NCBI GenBank assembly: GCA_037127315.1
Contig: JBBBDQ010000403.1
Location: forward strand, 186,001 to 250,000
Reading direction: 5' to 3'
DNA: 64,000 bases
From: Ascarosepion bandense
Taxonomy: Eukaryota; Mollusca; Cephalopoda; Sepiida; Sepiidae
Shown piece by piece: positions 1 to 10,527 of the stretch (the first letter of the stretch is position 1; every line of letters begins with the position of its first letter). The position numbers and the translations under genes are program-made. Under the pieces are notes generated by a model. It was not told the DNA's origin. It searched no databases and worked only from the letters and a program-made list of their open reading frames with translations.

Positions 1-3000
1 ATTTATAACAAATATTTTATATCTGTTATATATATATATGGAGTTCTTTTATTTATTAATCTGACAGATTTTTATTGCTGTAAATGTTATTTTTACTAAA
101 GTAATTTTAAAGTGATATCACTGAAGAACATTGATATCTGACATTTGATTCTAAGTGATTTGAATTATGCTGAATACAAATTTCAAATCATTTTGACTCT
201 ATCAGGTTCTAATTTTCTCCAACAGCTGATGTATCATTTTCCACATTTTTCAAATTAAGACTAAAAAATTAAGTTGTGTTAAAATGTTTTCAAGTTTCAT
301 GAATCCAAGTAGTTCAAACAACAGTAAAATTACATTTTAACGATAGAAATAAAAAAAAACAAAAAAACAATATGAAGCTTTCATTGTGGTAAAAGTTTTT
401 TCTTACAAAGCTTTCTAGTGTATTTGCTTATTGATGACTGGTCTTTTTACAAGCACCTGCAGTAATCAGCCACCATGTGGGAATTCCAGCAGCCGCCTTA
501 GTAACATTCTTCCCTAATTTTGATATCTTAGTGGAACCTTTTTCCTTGTTAATGATTTACATTACCTCAATTAGTTGGAAATTGGTGAAGATGGTTATTA
601 AAAAATGCATTTTTATGCTCATATTTCAGCCTAACTCTTTGTAGTCCTTTACAATATTTTTTGTGATTTCATCGTTATCTGCTCTATAATTGTTTAAAGT
701 TTTCTATCAAGTCCTTGAATGAGAACCAGGCATTTTTTGCATTCTGTCATGACATTAGAAATATTGTCTTTAATGTTCTTATTTGTAGACCATAAAAAAT
801 TCCTGCCTTGTTTAAATAGGAACTTATTATGAAATAGGTACTTACAATCTATGAAATTAAACTAGAAACATGGATGAATAGGTACAATATGAATTATGTC
901 TAATTAAATCAGCTATTAAATCATGACAAAATTACTCATTAAATCATGTGCCAATTAAATATTGTTAATGCCTGAACATAATTAACTGACTAATTGAATT
1001 GGCTGATTAAATCTGGAAACGAGTTACTTTTATATATTTTAATTGTCCCTTTAGAATATTCTACAGAAAACGGTAGCACTTGAGAAAATTCTAGGACTCT
1101 GTGATATTTTTAGTTTTTTACTAATATTAAAATGGGTTAAAAATGACAAAATTAAAAAAAATATTTATAGGGTGTTCCATATAAAAGCATACATAATGCT
1201 ATGATACCATAACAATAGATACAAATGCATAGATAAAAACATAATTGCATAATATATAACTATAAAAGACTTAGCAAGAAAACCTTTCTATGAATACGAT
1301 AAGAGGTGTGTTGAGCAAAATCATGACCTGATAGAGCAAAACCTAGTAAAAATTTTTGCTCAGCACCACCCAAATTATGTAGAACTGTCAAATGTAATTC
1401 AATAGACAAAAAATTAAAATTTGTTCCCCTGTGGTTGGATTAATAAATAAAAAAAATGTATTAAAAATGTATTAGAATTTTTCACATTTCAGATATGAAA
1501 CTATGCAGATATGAACTTTCAGAAATCTACAAGAATTGTTGTGCTTAAGACAGTATTTAGCCTTACCTGATTGGTGATGCCCTTCAAGGCTGAGTAATGT
1601 GGGATCTAATGACAGTTTCTCTTGCAAAGAGGAAAGTGGGTTAGAATCCTGCTAGAGGGTGCACCTTTTTTCTGTAATGAGATTTCTTAAATATTCAGGC
1701 TGGTAGATGAAAATAAATTTACTGTTTAAGATAAATGGAGCGTCTACTCAAATATAGGTATCCACTAAAAATAATGTTTAAAGTGATAAATACACACACA
1801 CACACTGTGATTTAAACAATGTTATCACTTCTACAAAAGTACATTTATTAGAAAAACAGAACTGATATACTTTCAAACATTTGCCAAATGTTTACCATCT
1901 CTGTCATCACAATCTTGGAGCACCATTTATCTAATAAAGATACTTCCTATAGAATATATTTGATTTTCTTGGAATCATCCTTTATATTACAAAAACATTA
2001 TTTTTGTTTAATCTTATTTTTTATGGTTAATGGTTAGGTCTTTTAAGATGAATAGTAAGCAAATGGGAACATGAGATTTAGTTGAAGAAAAAAAATATAT
2101 GATATTCACTAAACTATGTAATATATATTTGGGCAAAAACCTTTCTTTTAAATGTCTTTCATTAATTATGGCAGACAAGGAAAATTTAATGAACTTATTT
2201 AGTTTTTCCAGTGTGCTAACATTTTTCTGTTTGATGGGAGTGGTGTAAGGGAGTGTAAATATTGTCTATGGTCCCAAGAGCTTTCGGACACTTCTTTAGC
2301 CATTTCAAAGGAAGGTTTCTTTTAGATGTTGATAATTTATCCTTGTGTGCTGACTGTTTTAAGATCTATTTTTGTTTGTTTTTTTTTTTCTTTGTTGCAT
2401 TCTTTTGAATACTCGTATAAATGAACCTGTTTGTGATTGTCTTTATATATTTTTTTTTAATTACAGCTCACCATTCCTACTGTTACATAAGTTGATGGCG
2501 TAGGAGAGAGATGTTTAATATATAGGGCCTCTCTTATAGTGAAATGTTTTCAAGAATGTGATTTATATAGAATTTTAGTGTTTTCTCTCATAATTTCTTT
2601 TAAAGGTTTTTATAAATGGTGGCCAAATAGATTTTTTTTTATTATTATAATACTTGATCTGAATGTGACACATGAAGTATCTACTCTACTCAAGGGGGTG
2701 GTATTGTGTCCGATATAGGTAATTGATTTTTGACTAGAAACACAGTCCTGTACTGGGCAGTGAAATTAATACATTATATTGGTCATCGCTAGTTTAGATT
2801 TGATATGGTTATTTTGATTAGTGACAAGATTTGTGGTTTTTCATTTTCTATAATTTTTACATGTTTTTTGGGAATTACATTCTTCATATGGTGAATTCAT
2901 CCTGCTGATAATTATTGTGCATTTAGTTGCAGTATATTGTAAAATTTTTGCACTTCTTTACCCCCACCAAATGGAAGATTAAGAAGACTGGAAAAACTAA

Positions 3001-3290
3001 ATAAAAAAAAAAAATTAATTTTCTTTGCCTGTCATATTTAATAAAAGAAGAAACCTTCAAATGCCTATGGTCAAAACTCAGGTTTTCTTTTTTTTCTTTT
3101 TTTTTATTTTATCAATAAAGTTAAACTGTGTTATGCCTGATTAGTACTTAGAGGAGGGATCACTGTGTATTATAAGTAACCTCCTACAATCCAAAATATG
3201 TTTTGGCTTTAAAGAACCCACAAAAAGTTTATAAGATGTAAAAAATAAATTACTTTCCTCGAAAGAAAAGGGTTTCATGCTGTAAGTGGA
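1..3290. other. Upstream intron sequence, no gene seen
   Basis: This stretch is AT-rich and has no open reading frame with coding character. I looked for an earlier CEP350 exon and found none, so it is probably part of the intron 5' of the first visible exon. It contains one degraded tRNA-like repeat copy (about 1565-1800, listed separately), a short CA run near 1794-1806 and several poly-T/poly-A runs. Small exons with weak borders could have been missed. Confidence 0.5.
1565..1800 (+). repeat. Degraded copy of the tRNA-like repeat seen at 34.2/35.5 kb
   Basis: A box-B-like GGGTTAGAATCCTGC lies at about 1639-1653. It is followed by a tail (AGGCTGGTAGATGAAAATAA, then TCTACTCAAATATAGGTATC and AAAATAATGTTTAAA) that matches, in order, the tail after the tRNA-like unit at 35554-35648 (CAGGCCAGTAGATG, ATCTACTTAAATATGAGTAT, AAAATAATGTTCAAA). 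The head is too decayed to fold. It is a member of the same family in the + orientation. Confidence 0.6.
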
Positions 3291-3500
3291 TGTGCAGGTG
3301 GTGTAATGGATAGTAACTCGGAATAAAAAAATGGTGAGCTGAGTTTCAAATCCAGTTGGGTTTGTTAAATTCAGTTACATGCAAATACCCTTGGGAAAAG
3401 TATGAATCAATCTCTTCTTAGTCTTACTATTTTTTAATTAGTAGGACTTCTATCAGGAAATCATTATTTCCCAAAAATTCTGACAATGCAAAAAAACAAA
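3290..3500 (+). repeat. tRNA-derived SINE copy
   Basis: The head has an A-box-like GTGTAATGGATAGTAACTCG and a B-box-like GAGTTTCAAATCC, spaced as in a tRNA promoter. A body follows with GCAAATACCCTTGGGAAAAG and ATCTCTTCTTAGTCTTAC. The body motif is shared with the SINEs at 44.9, 15.1, 16.7 and 33.7 kb. The central shared block resembles the conserved middle domain described for Ceph-SINEs of cephalopods, but I cannot align it to a library here. Confidence 0.7.
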
Positions 3501-3795
3501 AAAATTCTGGCTTTAAATGGAGGTTGATAAAATATAAAAATCAAATTAATCAATATGACAGTGATGAATAAGGAATTCCAAAATATTGTTTTGAAATGAA
3601 ATTTGTCTACAGAATGAAGAACATATTATATATCAAGAATGCCATAACAAATGACCAGATCCACATCTCGGTCAATTTTAAGTTTGTCAATGACACACTG
3701 TTTCTCAATGATTTTTGTCTCAAAAGTATGTTCTTTTATATTCACCTAATGATTATAGATTTTGTTATTATTAGAGGATTTGATTTTAATTTCAG

Positions 3796-3886
3796 ACACC
3801 AGTAAATCTGATTCTGAAATTTATGGTCATCCAAAAAGAACAAAAGGACATGGATCCAGCTCTGAACATGGCAGTATGGGTGATAC
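3796..3886 (+). CDS. CEP350: CEP350 internal exon (first visible)
   Basis: The exon lies between a TTTTAATTTCAG acceptor and an AC|GTAAGC donor. It is read with two bases completing an upstream codon and leaves two bases for the next exon, which exactly fits the exon starting at 23934. It encodes about 30 residues, polar and rich in Ser, Lys and His (SKSDSEIYGHPKR, then GHGSSSEHGSMGD), with no motif that identifies CEP350 by itself. The assignment rests on phase, strand and collinearity with the clear exons downstream. The following intron is about 20 kb, so a further phase-compatible exon between them cannot be excluded. Confidence 0.6.
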
Positions 3887-5300
3887 GTAAGCACTTACTT
3901 TTTTTGCTATTTGTTCTTTTTTCTTTTCAATGGCACTAGCTGAAAACATATCCCCTGAGAAGGATTTTAAGCTAGGTCCCGTAAAAGGCTTAAGTAAACC
4001 CCATTAATGGTAATGTTAGCAGTTTCCTTACAAGGAAACATTTAGCATTTATTGATTGAAAAGCTAGTTTGAACTATGTTTTTTAATCAACATTTTATTT
4101 GAAAATCATCATCTTTTGGCTCACATTTAATTTATATGTGTCATTGTCAAGTGGATTTCACAAGATTGGTTTAGTACCCAACTGATTATAAATCTGTTCA
4201 TTCTACTTGCATCAATAAATGCAAGCATAATAATTTTAACATTTATAACTCCTCCCCTAGTTGGCATTGAGTTCTCATAATCAGGCTGATAGAAATTATA
4301 TAATCTTCCAACAAATAAATTAAATATGTCGGTTGTTTATAACATTTTGTTGATCTCCAGAACTTTGTATAATATATATATATATATATATAAAAGAGAG
4401 AGAGTAAAAAAGATAGACATTTTTTTTTTTTTTTTTTTGTTTTTAAATCTTCATCCTCCAGAAACTGCTAGATGTCTACTTTATAGGAATAAACAAAAAG
4501 AATAAGATTTGGTTTATCTCCTATGATGGACATAAATTAAGGGTCAAGTTTAGCATTATATTAAAATTGTAAATTGAACCTCAACTAAAAACTTTAAAAG
4601 TTTAAGCATTTTTTTAAAATTAACGTGCTATAAAAGTTTCATTAATAACTGTAGATGTAACTTTGCCTGAATTATGTAATTATGAATGGACAGGGGGAAA
4701 AAACATTTTGTGACTTATAGAAAGATCATTAACTGTTTTTATAATTTCAGTTTGTAGATATATTTATTTTAATAGAGTTTATTGATATATTTATTTAAAT
4801 ATAGTTTTTTATATTAAATATCAACAAATGTCAATTGTAATAAATTTTAAATTATATAATTAAACTTTGTATGCATGTTTTGATTATTTCTAGATGACAG
4901 CTGAATGTCAGTTTTATATCTATCATATATTTATAAAATCATTCCATTATTGTTAAACTCTTTGAAAAGTTTCCCTAGTCTCTCTATCAAATTGAACATA
5001 GGAAAATATAGGTTGACACTTCTGATATTGAATAATTATATAAACAGTCCTTCTTTATGTTAATTAGTGTACTTGCACTTTCAGATATAACTGTTGTTAA
5101 CACATTGAAATGAACTTTGAGGTTGGTGGCTACAAAAAAAAAATAACCTTACCTTTCATTTCATAGGTTTTGATAATGTAAGTTTTTCAATAGTTTGGCA
5201 TTTAAAAAAATAAATTAATATTCACGAAAATAAATGCAACATACATATCAACTTGATTGAAAGCACCATCTGCACAATTCTATTTTGTTTAATTACTGTA
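3887..5300. other. Intron sequence, nothing recognised
   Basis: This is AT-rich intron sequence with a short TA run (about 4372-4392) and a poly-T run (4421-4439). No coding potential or recognisable element was seen. Confidence 0.5.
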
Positions 5301-5304
5301 ATTT

Positions 5305-5475
5305 AGCTCAATAGATGGCTTCTCAGAAAAAGATAATGCAGGTTCAATTCTTGCCATGGTGTTCATTTTCTTTAATAAGACTTTTGAGGATCTAGGCTAG
5401 TAGATGTTAATTTCATTATTTGCAAATAAACAGAGATGTCTACTCAAACATTAAGATAACATTTATAAGAATAAG
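5305..5475 (+). repeat. Degraded tRNA-like repeat copy
   Basis: It has a tRNA-like head (CTCAATAGATGGCTTCTCAG, then a B-box-like GCAGGTTCAATTCTTGCC). The tail contains GGCTAGTAGATGTTAAT and GATGTCTACTCAAACAT and matches the family at 1565, 34.2 and 35.5 kb. Confidence 0.55.
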
Positions 5476-5969
5476 AAACATTGTGATATTATGGCTATCC
5501 ACGTAGGAAAAGGAAGATGTGAATTTATCTCACTCTCAAGTGTTTCTTCTTTATAACCAGCAGATTATTCTTTTTGAAATCTTAAAATAATTCTTATTTT
5601 ATTGTGAGAGGGGGAGAATAAATAAAATCAAATCTCTCATCCCGAATATTGTGCAGACAAAAAACAAACAAGACTTAGTCTGATGTGAATGAAACAAAAT
5701 TATGCTGGCATAATAAATGGTAAAACAAAATACAAAGTTTAGAAATTTTTCCTTTGTTCATCTTAAGGTAAGATAGCCGCTTCAAAAATTAAAATGTTAG
5801 GCTCATAAATCTTTTACAAATTTTTTAACAATATTTTCACTTTCAACAGTCAAATCTTTTGAGAAGGTTGGCAGATTCATGTCTCTGGGAATTTAAAGAA
5901 GAGTTCAGTTTTTACAAAGAAGATCAGTATTAGATAATTTTTTTTTATATAAAAGTTTAAAATTAGGGT

Positions 5970-8255
5970 TCTTCTTTTATGTGCCATATCATGACGTAGG
6001 TGATCATGGCCCTCCACATCGTCCTATCTGTTGTAGCTCTTAAGACCTTTTGTCTTGGTATTTCTCCCAAAACCTGCTCTATCATGAATTTGCTTCAGTT
6101 CATCAAGTATGTCACATATTGTTTCCTCCCATCTCACTTTCCCTCTATCTGTCTTACGAGTATCAGATTCTCCAAGCCTGCCTTCCTCATTACATGTCCC
6201 AGAAACTTCAGCTGTCTCTTCCTGATGTTAAGTATAAGTTTACTTTTCATTTCCATTCTCTTCAAAAATCTTATTGTTGCTCACAAGTTCAGTCCATGGT
6301 GTTCTCAGCATCTTTCTGTAGAATCACATTTCTTTTGCTTCAAGTCTTTTCTTTATCATTGAGGAGATTGTCCGGGATTCACTGCTATATAGGAAGACAG
6401 ATATCACATAATAGTTTAGTGTTGTTTTCTTTGTTTCCAACAAAATTTCCCTGGCTCTTAATACTCCTACTCAGCTTTTGGAATGTGTCCTTGGTCATCC
6501 AATATACCTTCAGATCTCAGTGTCACACTTTCTGTCCTCTGTTAAAACATTTCCCAGGTATTTAAATTTTTTTATTTTTATTTTTTTTAATCATTTCACC
6601 CCAAGCAAGGCATTCCACTGCCACTATTGTGCATGGGGCTACATAGGGGAGGGTAAAGAGGAGGAGTGGTTAGATGTAGGAAATGTCAGAAGGAAGGTGA
6701 TAGATGGGTAAGGATACCGAGAATGAGGGTTGAGCAGATGGGAAGAGTGTTTGAAAGAATGGGAGCGAGTTAGTGTGTTAGGAGGTGTCTATTGACCTTA
6801 CATTTAAACTCCTGGAGATTGTAGCCGTCAGGGAAGCAATCATGTGGAAGGGAATTCCACAGTTGGGAAGTGCGAGAAAAGAAACTGTTGGAGTAGAAGT
6901 TGTGGTTGCATTTTATCGGTTTCACTGTAAAAGGGTAGGATCTAGTTGCTAATCTAGTTTCTCGTGCAAATTCGTATCTAGGGGGCAGCAGTGATCTAAG
7001 TTCATTGGAGCAGAAGCCGTGAAAGTATTTATAGAAGAGACACAGGGAAGCCACGTCGCGCCGGTGAGAGAGAGGCTGCAGGCGGTCTGCCAAGTTGGTA
7101 TCGATCACATTGCAGACCCTCCGCTGTACCTTGTCGAGAAGCCCGAGGAGAATAGCAGGGGTACCCGACCAGATATGGCAGCAGTATTCAATGCATGGGC
7201 GGATGGTAGATTTATAAATGTGCAAGATAGATTCAGACGGAAAAAAACTTCCGGGCCCTGCACAGAAAACTGACTTTCATAGCAGCGGATTTAGCAATGG
7301 ATTCGATATAGTCATTCCATTTGAGGTCCGCTGTAAGTGTGAGACCAAGTAGGCGTAGTGTTTTACTCTCTGGGATGCAAGCCTGGTCCATGCTAATGGG
7401 AGGTAGGTGCAATTGTTTATGATGGTTAATTGATAGTAGCTTCGTTTTAGAAGCATTAAAATTTACGAGCCATTTCTTACCCCAGTCCTCTACGGATTGG
7501 AGGTCCTTTTCAAGCTCGGCTGCAAGGTTAGCTTTGTCGGCTACACCAGATTTTTGGTCGAGGCGAGAGTAAACTGTGGTGTCATCAGCGTACATACCTA
7601 CTTGGGATCTTATGGTATCAGGGAGATCATTAATGTATATCAGAAAGAGCGTAGGACCTAGGATAGAGCCTTGAGGGACACCTGCGTTCGTATGATAGTT
7701 CTGGGAGGCATGTCCGTTTAATACCACCTTCATTGTGCGGTTAGAGAGGAATGACTGGATTAGTTCAAACAAATGTCCAGTTATACCATAGCTCTGCAGT
7801 TTGCATAGAAGGCCAGCATGCCAAACTCTGTCGAATGCTTTAGAGATATCCAAGGCAACGGTTCAGGCTTCACCATTCCTGTCGAGTGCCTGATATATGT
7901 ACTCAGTGATGGTCGTTTTTGATTTTACTGTCCCCAACCTGTAATTGGCATTTTGGGTTCCTCTTTAAACTGATGACCATGCATTCAGTTTTCTTGAAGT
8001 TCATTTAGCCCTTTCTTCTTGCTTTCCTTCACTACCTTCTGTAGGAGGTCTTGTAGTTGCCTTTCCATGTCTGCTCTCAGCACTGTGTCATCTGCATATC
8101 TTATATTGTTAAGACTGTGGATGCCAATGACAAATCCTGGCAGAACTTCTAGTTCTTTCAGAATTGCCTTGCTGTATAGGTTGAATAGCTCTGGTAAGAA
8201 GACACATCCTTGTTTTTATGAATGCTTCAGTTTTCTTTCATTCAACTCCAAGTAA
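5970..8255 (-). mobile_element. RTE-like LINE fragment, split by a nested LINE
   Basis: Two minus-strand pieces, 5970-6575 and about 7915-8255, match neighbouring parts of the LINE at 10.5-13.3 kb. The right piece encodes a reverse-transcriptase block with NNIRYADDTVL and DLLQKV. The left piece carries the 3' end of the same element, including the segment encoding a KYLG-type motif and the terminal 'TMIAYVL'-like region near 5990-6040. The second LINE at 6576-7914 sits between them. The copy is 5'-truncated, frameshifted and interrupted, so it cannot be active. Confidence 0.75.
6576..7914 (-). mobile_element. Jockey/CR1-type LINE, 5'-truncated, nested
   Basis: The minus strand encodes the C-terminal half of a non-LTR reverse transcriptase in two frames. 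The first block (7853-7233) contains MDISKAFDRVWH, AGVPQGSILGPTLFLIYIND and the catalytic MYADDTTVYS. After a frameshift near a T run (about 7240-7247), the second block (7225-6770) contains HIYKSTIRPCIEYC and SQLWNSLPHDCFPDGYNLQE, the usual end of jockey/CR1-like proteins. An in-frame TGA lies in the short part upstream of 7853. The element starts abruptly at about 7912, without endonuclease or ORF1, so it is 5'-truncated. Its 3' tail (6588-6645) matches the tail of the SINE family found across the window. Confidence 0.85.
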
Positions 8256-10525
8256 AATCCCAGTTTGAAATTTGTGTAGGTAGAAATTTCCTTCCTCCAT
8301 TTATTTTTGCAACTTTTCTCAGCATGAGACTTTATCCTCTTTACAAATTTGAAAAATGAATTTTACACAAATGTTTTTCATAAACCAACATGCTTCATTT
8401 TGCAAATACTTCAGATCTGAGCCCCTTATTTTCTTTACACAGTTTTTTTTTTATAATTATTTTTTTTAATACACCTCTCAAAAGAAAGTGCAACAAACTT
8501 TTTTATATTCACCTTTTTATTAATCTTTTACTTAATTTACATTTTATATATACACACACATTTATAGTCTGGTCTTCTAAGCAGCAACAATAACCCAGAG
8601 ATTGATTATTTTTGGTTGCTGGTCTATATTAACAGCCATGCTTAAGATCAAAGTGTCTTGGTGGAAGACTGACTTGTTCATTATGTGGTTCCAATGCCAC
8701 CTGTTTGTACTGTCAGCCACACATCAGAATGTGTACATGGGTAAGGAGTTGGTAGGGGAAAGAGCTGATTTATGTGTTCAATATAGTAGAATTTGTCCTA
8801 AGTGTCACCTCCCTATCCACCCAGGCAAAATCCTGAATAAAACATCTAAATATAATAAGGGAAACAAGGTTCATGTCATTTATAGACATGGCATTTGTTT
8901 TTTATTTTGTTACTTTGTAAATATGTAGCAGGCCCTTTCTCAGCTTTCAGTGCATGTTGATGTAAACAAGACTAGAATGAGAGGTGGGGAAATCCTTTGG
9001 CCAGTCGGTAGAAAGCATGAATGAAGGGCACGTATTATATATGTTATTATATCATTGATACAGTAATGTCCATAATAGGGGAAATATAAATGGGAGAAAA
9101 AAAGCTTTCTTCCATAGCTCTCTTCGATGATACTAGTATGGTGTCCACCTTGCAGCCGGTCCACACTCAGACTTGATCCCCTCAGCTGATCATGGAGTTG
9201 ATTGCTTCGGCCCAAACCTCATCTTACTCTACATTGTGTTGATTGATTGCAAGCCTAGTTTGGTTCAAATGGTTGACTGGAATCAATGGTTTGGTCCAGT
9301 CAGAGTAAAGTCACATGAAAGAAAATAACTTGAATGAAAGAAAAGTATTTATATGCAACTCCTGGATACAAAGTTGTTAGTACAGTTATTGATGGCTCAA
9401 ACAGGTCTATATTCTCCATGCAATAACTATTGATGCTCTCTGATTATTGTGACACAGTATTTTTTGTCTTGGTTTTTAACAAGATTCTGGAGCAAGGCTT
9501 TAAGTTGGAGGTTTTTCTTCGGGTTGCCGAATCACATCAGACCAGGCAAAGTGGTGATCTTATCTCTCTTCTCTGATTTGCCTCTGTCCTCTGGTCTGCA
9601 TTCTCTCTCTGGTCTGTGTCTCTTCACATCTGCTGTTGAATCCCCTCATGTGTCATATCTCCACCAGGTCTCTCCAGATTGCAAACACTGTCTTCTGGTC
9701 TGCACATCTCTACACCATCATTCTCTTTGGCTGGCTAAATCACCTCTCTCTTGATGGTTGGCCGAGCTCATTTTGCTTGATGTTCTGTTCTTTTTATGGA
9801 CCCCTGCACAAGGACTGGGGAGGTGCATGATGGGCTCTGGGAATGCCAATGTTTCCTAAACAACCAATCAGGCCTCTCCCTGTAACTGCCCAAATATGAG
9901 GGGAGTTCCTCCTTGCACCTTAGATTTTTACCTGAGTCCCCTCCTTCTTTTAGTCAACTGATCAAACCCGTCTTCTTCCTGCTTTGTGTAAGTGCCTTAT
10001 GGTATGTCCTCTGCTTTCCTTGAAATTCCACTTGGCCTTCTCCTTTTTGGGAATTTGACCAAACCTGTCCCCCAGAGGGGAGGCATAGTATAGCTCAAAC
10101 AGACAAATTTTAATTATTTCTCCAAAATTCACTCTAATTGTGCCCTTGTGTGTGGTTGTTTTTGCACCTAGGATTCATCATTTCAGTCCTGTGACGAAAA
10201 TGGAGTAATCTCTTGATTTGAGATGTTTTATCGCATTTCAGCAGATGAAAAATTTAATTACCCTTATTTTCTATTTTCTTCTGGAAGCCTATCTGCTATT
10301 AGAAGTTAGTTTTTATCAATCAACCAAATTTTGCTCCCAGCAATCACTGTATACAATGGCCATAAAAATATTTTCTAATCTGGCCACTCATTTTCAATGA
10401 TCATAAAAAAATATTATCTATTCTTTCCAGGAAGTCCTTAGAATATGCCATCACTTAATCTCAGTCTTGACTAAAACCAGATGGTTCTTTTGCTTTACTG
10501 TTCTGGCAGACGAAAAAACCTAATT
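8256..10525. other. Unclassified intron block, locally GC-richer
   Basis: No gene is supported. The part from about 9100 to 10100 is clearly richer in G+C than its surroundings and contains many short CTCTGGTCTG-like runs. This suggests an old repeat or retroelement, but no terminal repeats or transposon protein were recognised. The open frames here (for example 8602-8928) lack similarity to anything I know. Confidence 0.35.
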
Positions 10526-10527
10526 AC

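Noticed and set aside
6000..6565. Open frames of 120 and 171 residues on the + strand
   Set aside because: They are antisense to the 3' part of the RTE-like LINE on the minus strand.
8602..8928. 108-residue open frame
   Set aside because: There is no recognisable domain, no splice support and no similarity to CEP350. It lies beside LINE remains in a large intron.
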